Shown: positions 34,713 to 43,507, counted from the stretch's first letter. The stretch: 47,024 nt of DNA from Deltaproteobacteria bacterium CG11_big_fil_rev_8_21_14_0_20_45_16 (GCA_002787535.1 PCXB01000057.1:1-47024), one strand, 5' to 3'. Notes: a model not told the origin generated them from the sequence alone. Translations and numbers: made by a program.

Positions 34713-35222
34713 TTGTTAGACCGAGTTCAATTACAAACCATCGCTAAAGTGATGCAGACTTTAAATTACTATCAGATTCTTAAGCTGACTCCCTTGGCAT
34801 CCGAAGATGATATTCAGGATGCCTATCATCGTGAGGCCCTGCAGTTTCATCCAGATCGGTACTTCGGAGAAAGTGATACGCAAACGCAACAGTTCGCCAA
34901 AGAAATCTACGCCAAAGTTGTTGAGGCCTATCGCATTCTCTCAGATCGAAAACGTCGAATTGACTATGATAATAAATTGAAGGGCATAGATCGCTTTGAT
35001 GAAGAAAATTCAGATGAAGACGCTATTACGTCCATCAAGAAAAGACCGGAATGGGCCGCCGGAAGCCCAGGCGAAAAATTTTTTAAGTTAGCCGAAAAAG
35101 CATTTCAAGGCGGTGATCTCCGAACAGCGATGATGAATATTCAAATCGCTCTCGGTACAGAACCTAGCAACCCTCGTTATATGCAGCTAAAAGAAAAAGT
35201 CGGCGCTCAGTTAAAAAAATAG
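34713..35222 (+). CDS. J-domain protein (DnaJ-like co-chaperone)
   Basis: An N-terminal J domain (residues about 18-82) contains NYYQILKLTPLASEDDIQDAYHREALQFHPDRYFGE, with the HPD motif at 46-48 that stimulates Hsp70 ATPase. No zinc fingers or classic substrate-binding domain follow; the C-terminal 60 residues (GEKFFKLAEKAFQGGDLRTAMMNIQIALGTEPSN) look like one TPR-type pair. The frame starts at TTG 34713, with GGAG 9 nt upstream; ATG at residue 14 is an alternative but lacks a ribosome binding site. The close pairing with the noncanonical Hsp70 suggests it is that chaperone's dedicated partner. Confidence 0.88.
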   Translation: MLDRVQLQTIAKVMQTLNYYQILKLTPLASEDDIQDAYHREALQFHPDRYFGESDTQTQQFAKEIYAKVVEAYRILSDRKRRIDYDNKLKGIDRFDEENSDEDAITSIKKRPEWAAGSPGEKFFKLAEKAFQGGDLRTAMMNIQIALGTEPSNPRYMQLKEKVGAQLKK

Positions 35223-35227
35223 GTCGG

Positions 35228-36355
35228 TCACCAGGTCGACCAAATACTTTTCGAGGCCAGGCTCCTTCGGCGATAAGGATTGTAAAGATAACGTTTGCTA
35301 ACGGATGCTGACTCTTCAGACGACTCGAACCATCTGTGCACGTTCGCTGGGTCATTCAATCGATAAGGGGTTTTGAAACCGGCCTGATAAAACAGATTAA
35401 CTTTAGGCAATTCCTCGTCAAAGCCTGGAACTAAAAATTCAGGCAAGGCGGCCGCACTTTTAACTTCCGCACTTTCCGCGGTGTGATAAAAAATCTGCTC
35501 ATTCGAATTCCTAGACCGCATCAAGTTATCCCAGCTCACCATTTCGTAGCCAAAAGCCTTGGTCGACGGAAACGTCCACTTCAAATCACTCGAACAAGCC
35601 TGACAGTTCTTTGGATAATAAACCGCACCGTAACTCGCACCTCGCAGCCACGCCTCCGAACGAAATTTATAAATGGCATGAGTGCGCGAAGCCACAAAGC
35701 CTATAAGGCGTTGAACTTGGCCTTCCTCAAAATACTCTATAGGCGAGTCCAAATGATGAAGCTCAGCCCCGCGATCCATCGAAAATAAAAACTGAGTCGA
35801 CCATTGTCCGGTAACCTTGGCTCTCCACAAAGATTGTTTTGCCGAGTCCTTTAAGTAAATCATGGGGTGGCCATGCGCGTTTGTAATATGACCGACTAGT
35901 TCTCCAAAAACTGCCTTTGGGTTTTTCTTTATGATGGTCCATACGTTCTCTGTATCATGTGCATGAGACTGAAGATTCATATCGAGAGCATGGTAGATGA
36001 AATAATTAATATAAAAATGAGATTCGGTTTCAATTACGGAATAATAAATAGGGATATGTGTAAGGGCACTCTTGATCTGAAGCTCGCTCAATCTGAAGAT
36101 GTTTGCAGAGTTATCTCGCAAATCTTCATTTCCATCAAAAAAAAGGCTGACCGGGTGATCGACAGGATTAAAGGAATCTGTATTCTTATTAAACTCTGGC
36201 GCGTAAGCCTTAAAGAAAATGGGCGCCCAGGCCTCAGCTAACCTCGAGTATCTATCAGCATGCAACCGCGGTTTGGCCTCAAGAAAATTGGTCCAAGCAA
36301 AGCAGCTTAGCGCAAGATAAACAAACCAAATTAATAGTCGCCGAACCTCACCCAC
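35228..36355 (-). CDS. Secreted protein with an HAHDTE motif, function unknown
   Basis: The 375-residue protein starts with MGEVRRLLIWFVYLALSCFAWTNF, a signal peptide cut near LEAKP. The mature part has YFIYHALDMNLQSHAHDTENVWTIIKK, HGHPMIYLK and, towards the end, NCQACSSDLKW. The HxHDxE pattern after an aromatic-rich strand recalls metal-binding sites of NPP1/necrosis-inducing and Vps62-like proteins, but the match is only local, so this is a hint, not an assignment. It is convergent with the J-protein gene, 5 bp apart. Confidence 0.6.
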   Translation of the reverse strand: MGEVRRLLIWFVYLALSCFAWTNFLEAKPRLHADRYSRLAEAWAPIFFKAYAPEFNKNTDSFNPVDHPVSLFFDGNEDLRDNSANIFRLSELQIKSALTHIPIYYSVIETESHFYINYFIYHALDMNLQSHAHDTENVWTIIKKNPKAVFGELVGHITNAHGHPMIYLKDSAKQSLWRAKVTGQWSTQFLFSMDRGAELHHLDSPIEYFEEGQVQRLIGFVASRTHAIYKFRSEAWLRGASYGAVYYPKNCQACSSDLKWTFPSTKAFGYEMVSWDNLMRSRNSNEQIFYHTAESAEVKSAAALPEFLVPGFDEELPKVNLFYQAGFKTPYRLNDPANVHRWFESSEESASVSKRYLYNPYRRRSLASKSIWSTW

Positions 36356-36387
36356 GTCTTTATGTTCTCATGAGTCTAAATAGCAGC

Positions 36388-36430
36388 AAACCCGCTCAAT
36401 AAGCCGATCTGCACCGTATTGAGCGGGTTT
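36388..36430. terminator. 14-bp perfect hairpin between genes
   Basis: Arms 36388-36401 and 36417-36430 pair perfectly over 14 bp around a 15-nt loop. The outer bases are AAA...TTT, so each strand ends its stem with a short T run, which fits a weak bidirectional intrinsic terminator. It lies just before the start of the secreted-protein gene on the minus strand, so in that direction it would stop read-through from the nucleotidyltransferase gene (36787) into it. Confidence 0.6.
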
Positions 36431-36786
36431 ATCGCTCCGCAAGTATTTCAGAGCCACAATTGGTGCTAAGGCTGATAATTTTTAGTCCCGGGGAGAGTAA
36501 AAGCGATGGACGAGTTGGGAGGCAAGCGCGCTCGAGTCAGCGAGAAACCAGAGCCTGCGACCTGATTTTTTATTAGATGTTTGATGACGAGAAAAATTCT
36601 AATACGACGCCGAATTCGTCTGAGGCGGAGGATAGCAGTTGGCACGCGACAGAAGAGCGGCCACAAAGTTACGGGACGACCCTCTTAAAAAATCTCAGAA
36701 TCCTTCGACGGTAGTAAGGCGCAATTCCAATAACAAATCAAATGATTAAGTAGGCGATGTCATACTTGCCCAGTAGAACTTTAACA
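36431..36786. other. Gene-poor stretch of 356 bp
   Basis: No convincing gene is present. There are only short frames: a 19-codon frame on the plus strand from the ATG at about 36506, preceded by GGGAGA (MDELGGKRARVSEKPEPAT); a 34-codon, arginine-rich plus-strand frame from about 36580 (MTRKILIRRRIRLRRRIA...); and a 66-codon minus frame without a ribosome binding site. None resembles a known family. It may be a remnant or carry an RNA gene that I cannot recognise. Confidence 0.4.
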
Positions 36787-37464
36787 TTATAGAGATCTGA
36801 TTTTCTCCAATACGCGATCAGCTTTTTTCCTTTTCTCCGACCCAGACATTTGTCCATGAACGACTTCTTCAAACTCGCTTTGCTTCAATAGAGATCTGAA
36901 CTGTTTAATAAGAAAATCTTTTACGATGGAATCTGATTTTTGGATTTCATCAAAAGCATCTGGATATCCATCTAAAAGAAGGGGGATGTCTTCGATGTCT
37001 GTACTAAAGCGTAAATCTTTCTTTCCTCGATCATTGTATGCCTCAAACTTCGTGGCAAGCAGGTAGGCTACAGAGAAAACTGGGATTTCCGTTCCGCCAC
37101 TGAGCTTTCGAAAACTTAAAGTTTGAAAACCCTCTGTAAACCATTTGCTTGGCATGCCAGAAATTCTTTCGTCGGCAGGCATAATGTCTACGACGATTCC
37201 TTGATAATTCCAACGACAGCGGGGACCTTTAAGCTCATTTTTAAATCCGGCTCTGCGTAGTTTGTCTTCTAGTTTGTAATATTCGGGCAGAGTTCCAACA
37301 TTCACAACACAGTCGATATCGTCCGTCGGACGACTTTCACTAATTCCCACGCTGGATAGATAGACAGCAATTGTTGATCCTCCAACAAACGCATGCTCAA
37401 TTCCTAATTTTTTTAGCTTAGTTGAAACGCGAATAAGATCTTGAACGCTATCAGGATTGCTCAT
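36787..37464 (-). CDS. Nucleotidyltransferase, AbiEii/MenA-like toxin candidate
   Basis: The 225-residue protein has the minimal nucleotidyltransferase signature: FVGGSTIAVYLSS with GGS at 28-30, and RPTDDIDCVV with D49 and D51 as metal ligands, plus a third acidic residue in YQGIVVDIMP. AbiEii-type and MenA-type toxins add nucleotides to RNA or tRNA ends. It starts 4 bp inside the winged-helix gene (ATGA overlap), the classic arrangement of a toxin behind its antitoxin. A role as a standalone metabolic nucleotidyltransferase is the alternative; the pair layout favours toxin-antitoxin. Confidence 0.75.
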   Translation of the reverse strand: MSNPDSVQDLIRVSTKLKKLGIEHAFVGGSTIAVYLSSVGISESRPTDDIDCVVNVGTLPEYYKLEDKLRRAGFKNELKGPRCRWNYQGIVVDIMPADERISGMPSKWFTEGFQTLSFRKLSGGTEIPVFSVAYLLATKFEAYNDRGKKDLRFSTDIEDIPLLLDGYPDAFDEIQKSDSIVKDFLIKQFRSLLKQSEFEEVVHGQMSGSEKRKKADRVLEKIRSL

Positions 37465-37985
37465 GCGAATAGTCTTTTCTTGATTTCTTCACGGGCTATT
37501 GTTTTTTCTCGTGCTCGGCCCACCCGTAGAGCGTCGACCATCGCCAAAAGTTCATAGAGCTTTGGATCTTCTTTGGCCGCTTCTGGTGCGGAAGAATAGA
37601 TGGGCTGAATCGTTTGGCCGGTTATTTTTCCATCGGCATCGGGCCACACGTATTTGTCGTTATTGCCAGAAACAATTTTTTTATTAAGAGGCGGGGCTGA
37701 ATGAGAGGTTGGTATTCCTCTATCAATTGGTCCTGGCTTTGCGGGAAAAACAAAGGGGAGTCCATAGATGAGAAAGTCAGTAAAATTTAATTTCATCACT
37801 TTATTGGATTCAGGAATTAAAAGCTTTGCTTCAGCCGCCCGCTTAAGCCCGACACTTACTTCCGACTGGCTCATATGAAGCTGTCGGGAGAGTTGAAGTT
37901 GATTTAACTTGTGAGCATCCCGCGAGCTCGCCAGCTTCAATAGAAGCAGAACATCTTGAGGTTTAATACCTGAGCGACTTTGCAT
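37461..37985 (-). CDS. Winged-helix regulator, probable antitoxin partner
   Basis: The N-terminal 60 residues form a MarR/ArsR-like winged helix (VLLLLKLASSRDAHKLNQLQLSRQLHMSQSEVSVGLKRAAEAKLL). The rest is Pro-rich and then helical (EDPKLYELLAMVDALRVGRAREKTIAREEIKKRLF), which may contact the nucleotidyltransferase. The gene is the first of a two-gene unit and overlaps the nucleotidyltransferase by 4 bp. A palindrome that could be its operator lies 32 bp upstream. The sequence does not match the AbiEi antitoxin well, so the system may be a separate type. Confidence 0.7.
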   Translation of the reverse strand: MQSRSGIKPQDVLLLLKLASSRDAHKLNQLQLSRQLHMSQSEVSVGLKRAAEAKLLIPESNKVMKLNFTDFLIYGLPFVFPAKPGPIDRGIPTSHSAPPLNKKIVSGNNDKYVWPDADGKITGQTIQPIYSSAPEAAKEDPKLYELLAMVDALRVGRAREKTIAREEIKKRLFA

Positions 37986-37991
37986 GACTTG

Positions 37992-38000
37992 AGTATATCA
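37992..38000 (-). promoter_or_regulatory. Extended -10 box of the wHTH-nucleotidyltransferase operon
   Basis: On the minus strand TGATATACT gives an extended -10 (TG-N-TATACT). It ends 6 nt before the ATG at 37985, so transcription would start at or beside the start codon; no Shine-Dalgarno sequence is present. A -35 is weak, as expected for an extended -10 promoter. Confidence 0.5.
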
Positions 38001-38016
38001 CATTATCTCATATTTC

Positions 38017-38035
38017 ATATCGCAATATGCGATAT
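38017..38035. promoter_or_regulatory. Palindromic operator candidate
   Basis: ATATCGCA and TGCGATAT are perfect inverted copies around the 3-nt spacer ATA, a 19-bp site over the -35 region of the wHTH gene. Autorepression by the wHTH protein is the likely use, as in many toxin-antitoxin operons. Confidence 0.6.
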
Positions 38036-38141
38036 TGATGAAATTTCGATAAGTTAAGGAATTGTTTTGGTGTAATTTAAGCGGCCTCATTAATAATTTT
38101 TGCGATTTCTTCTATCGAAACGGGTTTAAAATCCCAAACAT

Positions 38142-39491
38142 CTACACTAGACTAAACAAACGCTTAAAGTGATTGGGCAGATGACCTTGAGCAACAGACT
38201 CTTCTTCGCCTGTAGAGAAATCTTTAATTTTGAACTCTCGTGATTGAATTTCATCTTCTCCAGCCATCAAGACCCATCGATAATTTTTTTGAGAAGCAAA
38301 TTTTAACTGAGATTTCAATTTATCTGCGTCTGGATAAACATCGCATTCGATCCCGTGATCACGCAACTCAGCGGCCAACTTCAGAACGGCAACCCGCAGC
38401 TTTTCATCAAAGACGGGAATGAAAATCCGCCGAAGCCCTGACGAGGCTTCCTTTGTTTTTTCTAATAACAAAAGTAAGCGCTCAAAACCCAAACTAAAAC
38501 CTACGGCGGGAATATCCCGCTTCGAAAATCTTCCTATAAGTTTGTCATAGCGACCACCGCCACCAAGAGCCAGGCCCTCAGACGCATGCATCACCTCAAA
38601 AACCATGCCCGTATAGTAACCCATGCCTCTTACAAGGGAGGGATTAAATTTTACATCCTTCAAGCCTAAGGAAAGCCGAGACAGAGCCTCTTCGATTTCG
38701 AATATTTGTTTGTAAGCCTCGGGGGCTAATTTTTCAAAATCACTAGCCTTAGACTTACCGCCCAAGATCTCCAAAAGCTCCGTGGGAGCTTTCGCTCCGC
38801 TCAGATCGTTCAAGGCGCTTTCGAATTTCTCCGCGGAAAGCTTATCTCGTTTGTCCAATAGAATCGCAAACGCTTGCTTCTTCTCTCCAAAACCAAATTT
38901 GTCTGCCAAGGCTTCAATAATTCCCCGATGATTAAGGTGCAGTTCGATCTCATTTACTCCCAGATTTGCGAACGCCTTAACAACCGCTTGAATAACTTCA
39001 AGTTCGGCCCCAATCCCCCCAGCACCTACAATATCGACATCACACTGGAGAAATTCACGATAACGCCCCCGCTGAGCCCGCTCCGCCCGCCAAACCGGTG
39101 CAATGTGGAAAGTTTTCCACGGCAAAGCAATCTTATCGCGATACTCAGCAACGAGACGGCATAAGGGAACCGTCAAATCAAAGCGCAGCCCTAGATCGGC
39201 AAGATCCGTTTCCTGGTTCTCCCCTTTTTCTAGAATCTCGAGTAATTTTTCACCTCGCTTTAGAATTTTGAAAATAAGTTTTTCATTATCCTGACCGCCA
39301 CTTCCTAAAAGTACTTCGATGTTTTCTAAACTCGGTGTCTCGATCTTCTCAAAGCCAAAACTCTCATAAGTCCTTTCAATCGTAGAAATAAGTTCGGATC
39401 GCTTTTTGGCCTCAAGGCCAAGGAAGTCCCGAAAGCCAGAAGCTGGCTTGGTCGAGACCTCCATTAGTTTTTGTGTTTTTGACTCTGACAT
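38142..39491 (-). CDS. hisS: Histidyl-tRNA synthetase
   Basis: Class II synthetase charging tRNA-His. Motif 1 lies in the N-terminal part; motif 2 is WRAERAQRGRYREFLQCDVDIVGA; the HisA box RGMGYYTGMVFEVM and motif 3 ALGGGGRYDKLIGRF-GFSLGFERLLLLL follow. The C-terminal 100 residues form the anticodon-binding domain. At 449 residues it is close to family normal. It follows the glutamine synthetase gene with a 1-bp overlap, so the two are probably co-transcribed. Confidence 0.96.
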   Translation of the reverse strand: MSESKTQKLMEVSTKPASGFRDFLGLEAKKRSELISTIERTYESFGFEKIETPSLENIEVLLGSGGQDNEKLIFKILKRGEKLLEILEKGENQETDLADLGLRFDLTVPLCRLVAEYRDKIALPWKTFHIAPVWRAERAQRGRYREFLQCDVDIVGAGGIGAELEVIQAVVKAFANLGVNEIELHLNHRGIIEALADKFGFGEKKQAFAILLDKRDKLSAEKFESALNDLSGAKAPTELLEILGGKSKASDFEKLAPEAYKQIFEIEEALSRLSLGLKDVKFNPSLVRGMGYYTGMVFEVMHASEGLALGGGGRYDKLIGRFSKRDIPAVGFSLGFERLLLLLEKTKEASSGLRRIFIPVFDEKLRVAVLKLAAELRDHGIECDVYPDADKLKSQLKFASQKNYRWVLMAGEDEIQSREFKIKDFSTGEEESVAQGHLPNHFKRLFSLV

Positions 39492-41704
39492 TATCTCAAA
39501 AAGAGCATCTCACGATATTTAGGAAGCATCCAATATTCATCGCCCACTTCAAATTCGAGAGCATCAGCGGCCGTCCGACAACGATCCATCAGCGGCATCA
39601 ATCGATCGGCATACGAGTGAGCCCTTTTTGCCTCATTGTGTTCGACGGAAAGCTTTTCAAACTGAGCCTGTAGCTCGTTTCTTGTTTCAATCAAGCTTAC
39701 ATATCCCGCCTCGAAAGAAGCCAATCGCTTCTTGGCAAGCTCACCAGCCTTTGTCGCCTTCGCTTCATTCAAGCGATCCAGTAGACTTGCTCGCCCACTC
39801 AATTCCTTTTCAACAGCCGACAGAACATAGGTATCCACCAGCTCCAACATCGTTTGAACCTCAAGCTCGATTTGTTTGATGTATCGCTCGACAGCCACAT
39901 TGTGTCTGGATTTAAGCTCTTCAGCCGTCAATATCTTGTGATCTACGATAAACTTCGTTCGCTCCGAACTTCCCAAAACATCTAGAGCTTCGGGTGTCGT
40001 ACGAAAATTAGAAAGACCTCTTTTTTTGGCCTCACTCACCCATTCAGCAGAATAGTTATTGCCTTCAAAGCGAATATTTTTCGTTTCCTTAAGGACTTCC
40101 GAAATCAACGAAAGCACAGCCTCATCTCGAGCTGTTCCACTCGAAAGCTTCTTTTCAAGACGCTCTGACATTTCGGCAAAAGCCTGAGTCGCCGCGGCAT
40201 TCAAAAGCGTAATGGGTACAGCAATACTTGCTGATCCACCCACCGCCCGAAACTCAAACTTATTTCCGGTAAACGCAAAAGGAGATGTTCGATTTCGATC
40301 CGTATTATCTTTGGCAACGGTTGGCAAACTTCCTACACCAAGGTTGATAACCGTTTCCTCTGGAGAATTTTCGATAATCTCACCTTTTTCTAAGCGGTTA
40401 CAAATCTTATCCAGCGTATGGCCCAAAAATACACTGATAATCGCTGGAGGCGCTTCGTTTGCGCCTAGCCGATGATCATTGCCCGCCGAAGCAATTCCTG
40501 CACGTAAAATATCAGAATGATCATGTACCGCTTTCAACACTGTTGCCAGAACCGCCAGGAATCGTAAGTTTTGGTGAGGTGTCTTACCTGGATCCAAAAG
40601 ATTGGCCCCAGCATTCGTAGCAATCGACCAATTGTTGTGCTTACCGCTACCATTGATTCCCGCAAACGGTTTTTCATGAAGCAAACAAACTAAATTATGT
40701 CGATTAGCAATTCGGCGAAGGACGTCCATCAACAAAGCATTGTGATCGCTCGCCAAATTGGCATCTTCAAAGATTGGAGCAATTTCATATTGCGCTGGAG
40801 CTACTTCATTGTGACGGGTCTTAAGAGGCACTCCCAAACGATACATCTCCTGCTCCACCTCTTGCATAAAGGCTAAAATCCGAGACGGAATACTCCCGAA
40901 GTAATGATCTTCAAACTGCTGATTTCGCGTTGGAACTCGACCCAAAAGACTTCGACCTGTCATGAGCAAATCAGGACGAAGTGCATACATCGCTCTATCA
41001 ATCAAAAAATATTCTTGCTCAGCTCCAACAGTCGTCACCACAGACTTAACGTCGACATCTCCAATAATTTTTAGAAACTTTGTCGCCGCAACAGATAGAG
41101 CATCCGTTGACCGAAGCAATGGCGTCTTATTATCTAGTGCCTGGCCGTAATAGCCGATATAAGCCGAAGGCACGCATAGGATGCGCCCATTAGTATGAGA
41201 CATTACAAAGAGCGGACTCTTTGGATCCCAGGCCGTATAACCGCGAGCTTCAAAAGTATTTCGCATTCCTCCACTCGGAAACGATGAAGCGTCTGGCTCT
41301 GACTGCAAAAAGGCGCCGCCTGAGATTCTTTCAATTACGTGGGGCTGACCAAATTCTGAGGGTTGGCTTTGAATAAAGGCATCGTGCTTTTCAGCCGTCA
41401 ATCCTGTCATCGGTTGAAACCAGTGACAAAAGTGGGTGACCCCTAAGTTTGTGGCCCAATCTTTCACAACGGCAGCAATTTCATCCCCAACATCTTTGGA
41501 AATCTGCTGGCCCTTATTGACCATTCCCATGAGGGAATCAAAAGATGATTTGGAGAGTTTCTCCTTCATATCATCTAGACCAAAAGTCATCGACCCAAAG
41601 AACTCACTCACTGGCAAAGCATTGCCGAGAGAATCCTTGGGGCGGTTAATCTTTCGTGTTTCTCTTGAAATAGCCGTGCGAACGGCCTCGACGCGAGCTG
41701 ACAT
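39491..41704 (-). CDS. glnN: Type III glutamine synthetase (GlnN)
   Basis: The 737-residue length and the sequence (FFGSMTFGLDDMKEKL, THFCHWFQPMTGLTAEKHDAFI, VVTTVGAEQEYFLID, RHNEVAPAQYEIAPIFED, LLHEKPFAGINGSGKHNNWSI, NRTSPFAFTGNKFEFRAVGGSA) match the GSIII class, which differs from the common GSI (about 470 residues). It makes glutamine from glutamate, ammonia and ATP. The active-site glutamates are in GAEQEYF and FEFRAVG. GSIII is typical of Bacteroidetes and some cyanobacteria and deltaproteobacteria. Confidence 0.96.
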   Translation of the reverse strand: MSARVEAVRTAISRETRKINRPKDSLGNALPVSEFFGSMTFGLDDMKEKLSKSSFDSLMGMVNKGQQISKDVGDEIAAVVKDWATNLGVTHFCHWFQPMTGLTAEKHDAFIQSQPSEFGQPHVIERISGGAFLQSEPDASSFPSGGMRNTFEARGYTAWDPKSPLFVMSHTNGRILCVPSAYIGYYGQALDNKTPLLRSTDALSVAATKFLKIIGDVDVKSVVTTVGAEQEYFLIDRAMYALRPDLLMTGRSLLGRVPTRNQQFEDHYFGSIPSRILAFMQEVEQEMYRLGVPLKTRHNEVAPAQYEIAPIFEDANLASDHNALLMDVLRRIANRHNLVCLLHEKPFAGINGSGKHNNWSIATNAGANLLDPGKTPHQNLRFLAVLATVLKAVHDHSDILRAGIASAGNDHRLGANEAPPAIISVFLGHTLDKICNRLEKGEIIENSPEETVINLGVGSLPTVAKDNTDRNRTSPFAFTGNKFEFRAVGGSASIAVPITLLNAAATQAFAEMSERLEKKLSSGTARDEAVLSLISEVLKETKNIRFEGNNYSAEWVSEAKKRGLSNFRTTPEALDVLGSSERTKFIVDHKILTAEELKSRHNVAVERYIKQIELEVQTMLELVDTYVLSAVEKELSGRASLLDRLNEAKATKAGELAKKRLASFEAGYVSLIETRNELQAQFEKLSVEHNEAKRAHSYADRLMPLMDRCRTAADALEFEVGDEYWMLPKYREMLFLR

Positions 41705-41807
41705 AAATTCTTCCTTTCAGCGATCCATTTGGCAACCGGACTATCCGACCCCCCAACGAAACAGCTAGAAAAAATCTATCATGACGAGGATTTGAGTGTC
41801 ATGAGAA

Positions 41808-43418
41808 TTAGGCGGCTTCTTCTCGGCTTACAATTTCTGAGGTATCGGCAAACCGAAGATCGGGGTAACGCTCTTTGGCCTTGTTCAAAGCGTACTCGGA
41901 ACTTACTAAAATAGCGTAGCGCCCCTCGTTGTCCTTCGCTAAAACCGTGTCATAACTTGAGCCGAGCTCCTTAAGTGCGGCTTCATATTTTTTGACCTCT
42001 CCAGAATCCTTCGGAAAAACCCAGCGAGCCAATCGAAAACTACAGGTCTCAAACTTAGATTCTGCACCGTACTCGTTTTCGATGCGATATTGAATCACTT
42101 CAAATTGTAACTGCCCGACGACCCCTATAATAATGTCATTTGAATTAAAGGGGAAAAATACCTGAGACGCGCCTTCTTCGCAAAGCTGCTGCAGACCCTT
42201 CCGAAGCTGTTTGGATTTCAGCGGCGACTTCAATTGAACTTTTCGAAACAACTCCGGCGCAAAATTGGGAATGCCTAAATACGAAAGCTTCTCTTTCTCG
42301 GTTAGCGTATCCCCAATCTTAAAATCCCCCGTATCATAAAGCCCGACAATATCTCCTGCCACGGCTTCCTCAACCGCGACACGTTTAGAAGCCATAAATT
42401 GAAAGGTATTATTGACTCGAATCTGACGTTCAAGGCGGGGATGGTAGACGCTCATGCCCTTTTGAAATTCGCCCGAGCAAATTCTCAAAAAGGCAATTCG
42501 ATCCCTGTGTTTGGCATCCATATTGGCCTGAATTTTAAATATGAATCCGCTAAAACTATCTTCGCTCGGCTCGACAATTCGCTCGAGCGCCACTCGTGCC
42601 AAAGGAGCGGGACTCACTTCGCAAAAACATTTTAGCAAGACCTCCACGCCAAAATTATTAAGAGCGCTTCCAAAAAACACCGGCGTCTGAGATCCATGCA
42701 AAAAGACTTTCGGATCGAAGGGATCATAAATGCCTTCAATTAGCTCAACCTGTTCTTTAAATATGGCAAAAATATCTTCAGGCACCCAATCCAGCCAACG
42801 AGGATCTTCAACGCCCTTCGTGGGAATTCCAACAATTTCTTCGGCATCATGCTCAAAGCGAAAAAACTCTTTTGTCCTTAAATTATAAATACCCTGGAAA
42901 CTCTTTCCACTGCCAATAGGCCACGTCCAAGGTGCCGCACGAATCCCCAAAACATTTTCGATTTCATCCAAGAGTTCAATGGGTGAACGACATTCTCGAT
43001 CTAGTTTATTAACAAAACTAACCACCGGAATGCGCCGGTCGCTACAGATCTTCATCAACTTTTTGGTTTGGGTTTCCACACCCTTGGCTCCGTCAATCAC
43101 CATCAATGCTGAATCGACCGCCGTAATAACCCGATACGTATCTTCACTAAAGTCGTGGTGACCCGGGGTATCCAAAAGATTGATTCGACATCCTGCGTAA
43201 TTAAATTGCATCACCGACGAGGTCACCGAAATCCCACGCTGCTTTTCTATCTCCATCCAATCGCTCGTGGCATAACGAGTCGCTTTGCGCGCCTTTACCG
43301 TACCCGCCTCATGAATAGCCCCACCATAAAGCAGCAACTTCTCCGTCAGAGTTGTCTTGCCCGCATCAGGATGCGAAACAATGCAAAAGCTTCTTCTGTT
43401 TAAATATTTATCCGTCAT
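41808..43418 (-). CDS. prfC: Peptide chain release factor 3 (RF3)
   Basis: Translation GTPase that removes RF1/RF2 from the ribosome after termination. G1 is SHPDAGKTTLTEKLL, the switch region WMEIEKQRGISVTSS, G3 DTPGHHDFSED and G4 NKLDRE; domains II and III follow in order. At 536 residues it is near E. coli RF3 (529). It is the first of a leftward group with glnN and hisS but is separated from glnN by 103 bp. Confidence 0.95.
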   Translation of the reverse strand: MTDKYLNRRSFCIVSHPDAGKTTLTEKLLLYGGAIHEAGTVKARKATRYATSDWMEIEKQRGISVTSSVMQFNYAGCRINLLDTPGHHDFSEDTYRVITAVDSALMVIDGAKGVETQTKKLMKICSDRRIPVVSFVNKLDRECRSPIELLDEIENVLGIRAAPWTWPIGSGKSFQGIYNLRTKEFFRFEHDAEEIVGIPTKGVEDPRWLDWVPEDIFAIFKEQVELIEGIYDPFDPKVFLHGSQTPVFFGSALNNFGVEVLLKCFCEVSPAPLARVALERIVEPSEDSFSGFIFKIQANMDAKHRDRIAFLRICSGEFQKGMSVYHPRLERQIRVNNTFQFMASKRVAVEEAVAGDIVGLYDTGDFKIGDTLTEKEKLSYLGIPNFAPELFRKVQLKSPLKSKQLRKGLQQLCEEGASQVFFPFNSNDIIIGVVGQLQFEVIQYRIENEYGAESKFETCSFRLARWVFPKDSGEVKKYEAALKELGSSYDTVLAKDNEGRYAILVSSEYALNKAKERYPDLRFADTSEIVSREEAA

Positions 43419-43507
43419 TCCTTATTCAGCCCCCGGGGACTCTTTTAATTGATAGGATCTCTTACTTTTGCTTTCCAAAGTCGTCAAAACTTACTTCAAT
43501 ATTCCTC

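Noticed and set aside
36466-36666. A 66-codon minus-strand frame in the gene-poor stretch
   Set aside because: It has no ribosome binding site, a mixed composition and no recognisable pattern, and the plus strand has competing short frames.
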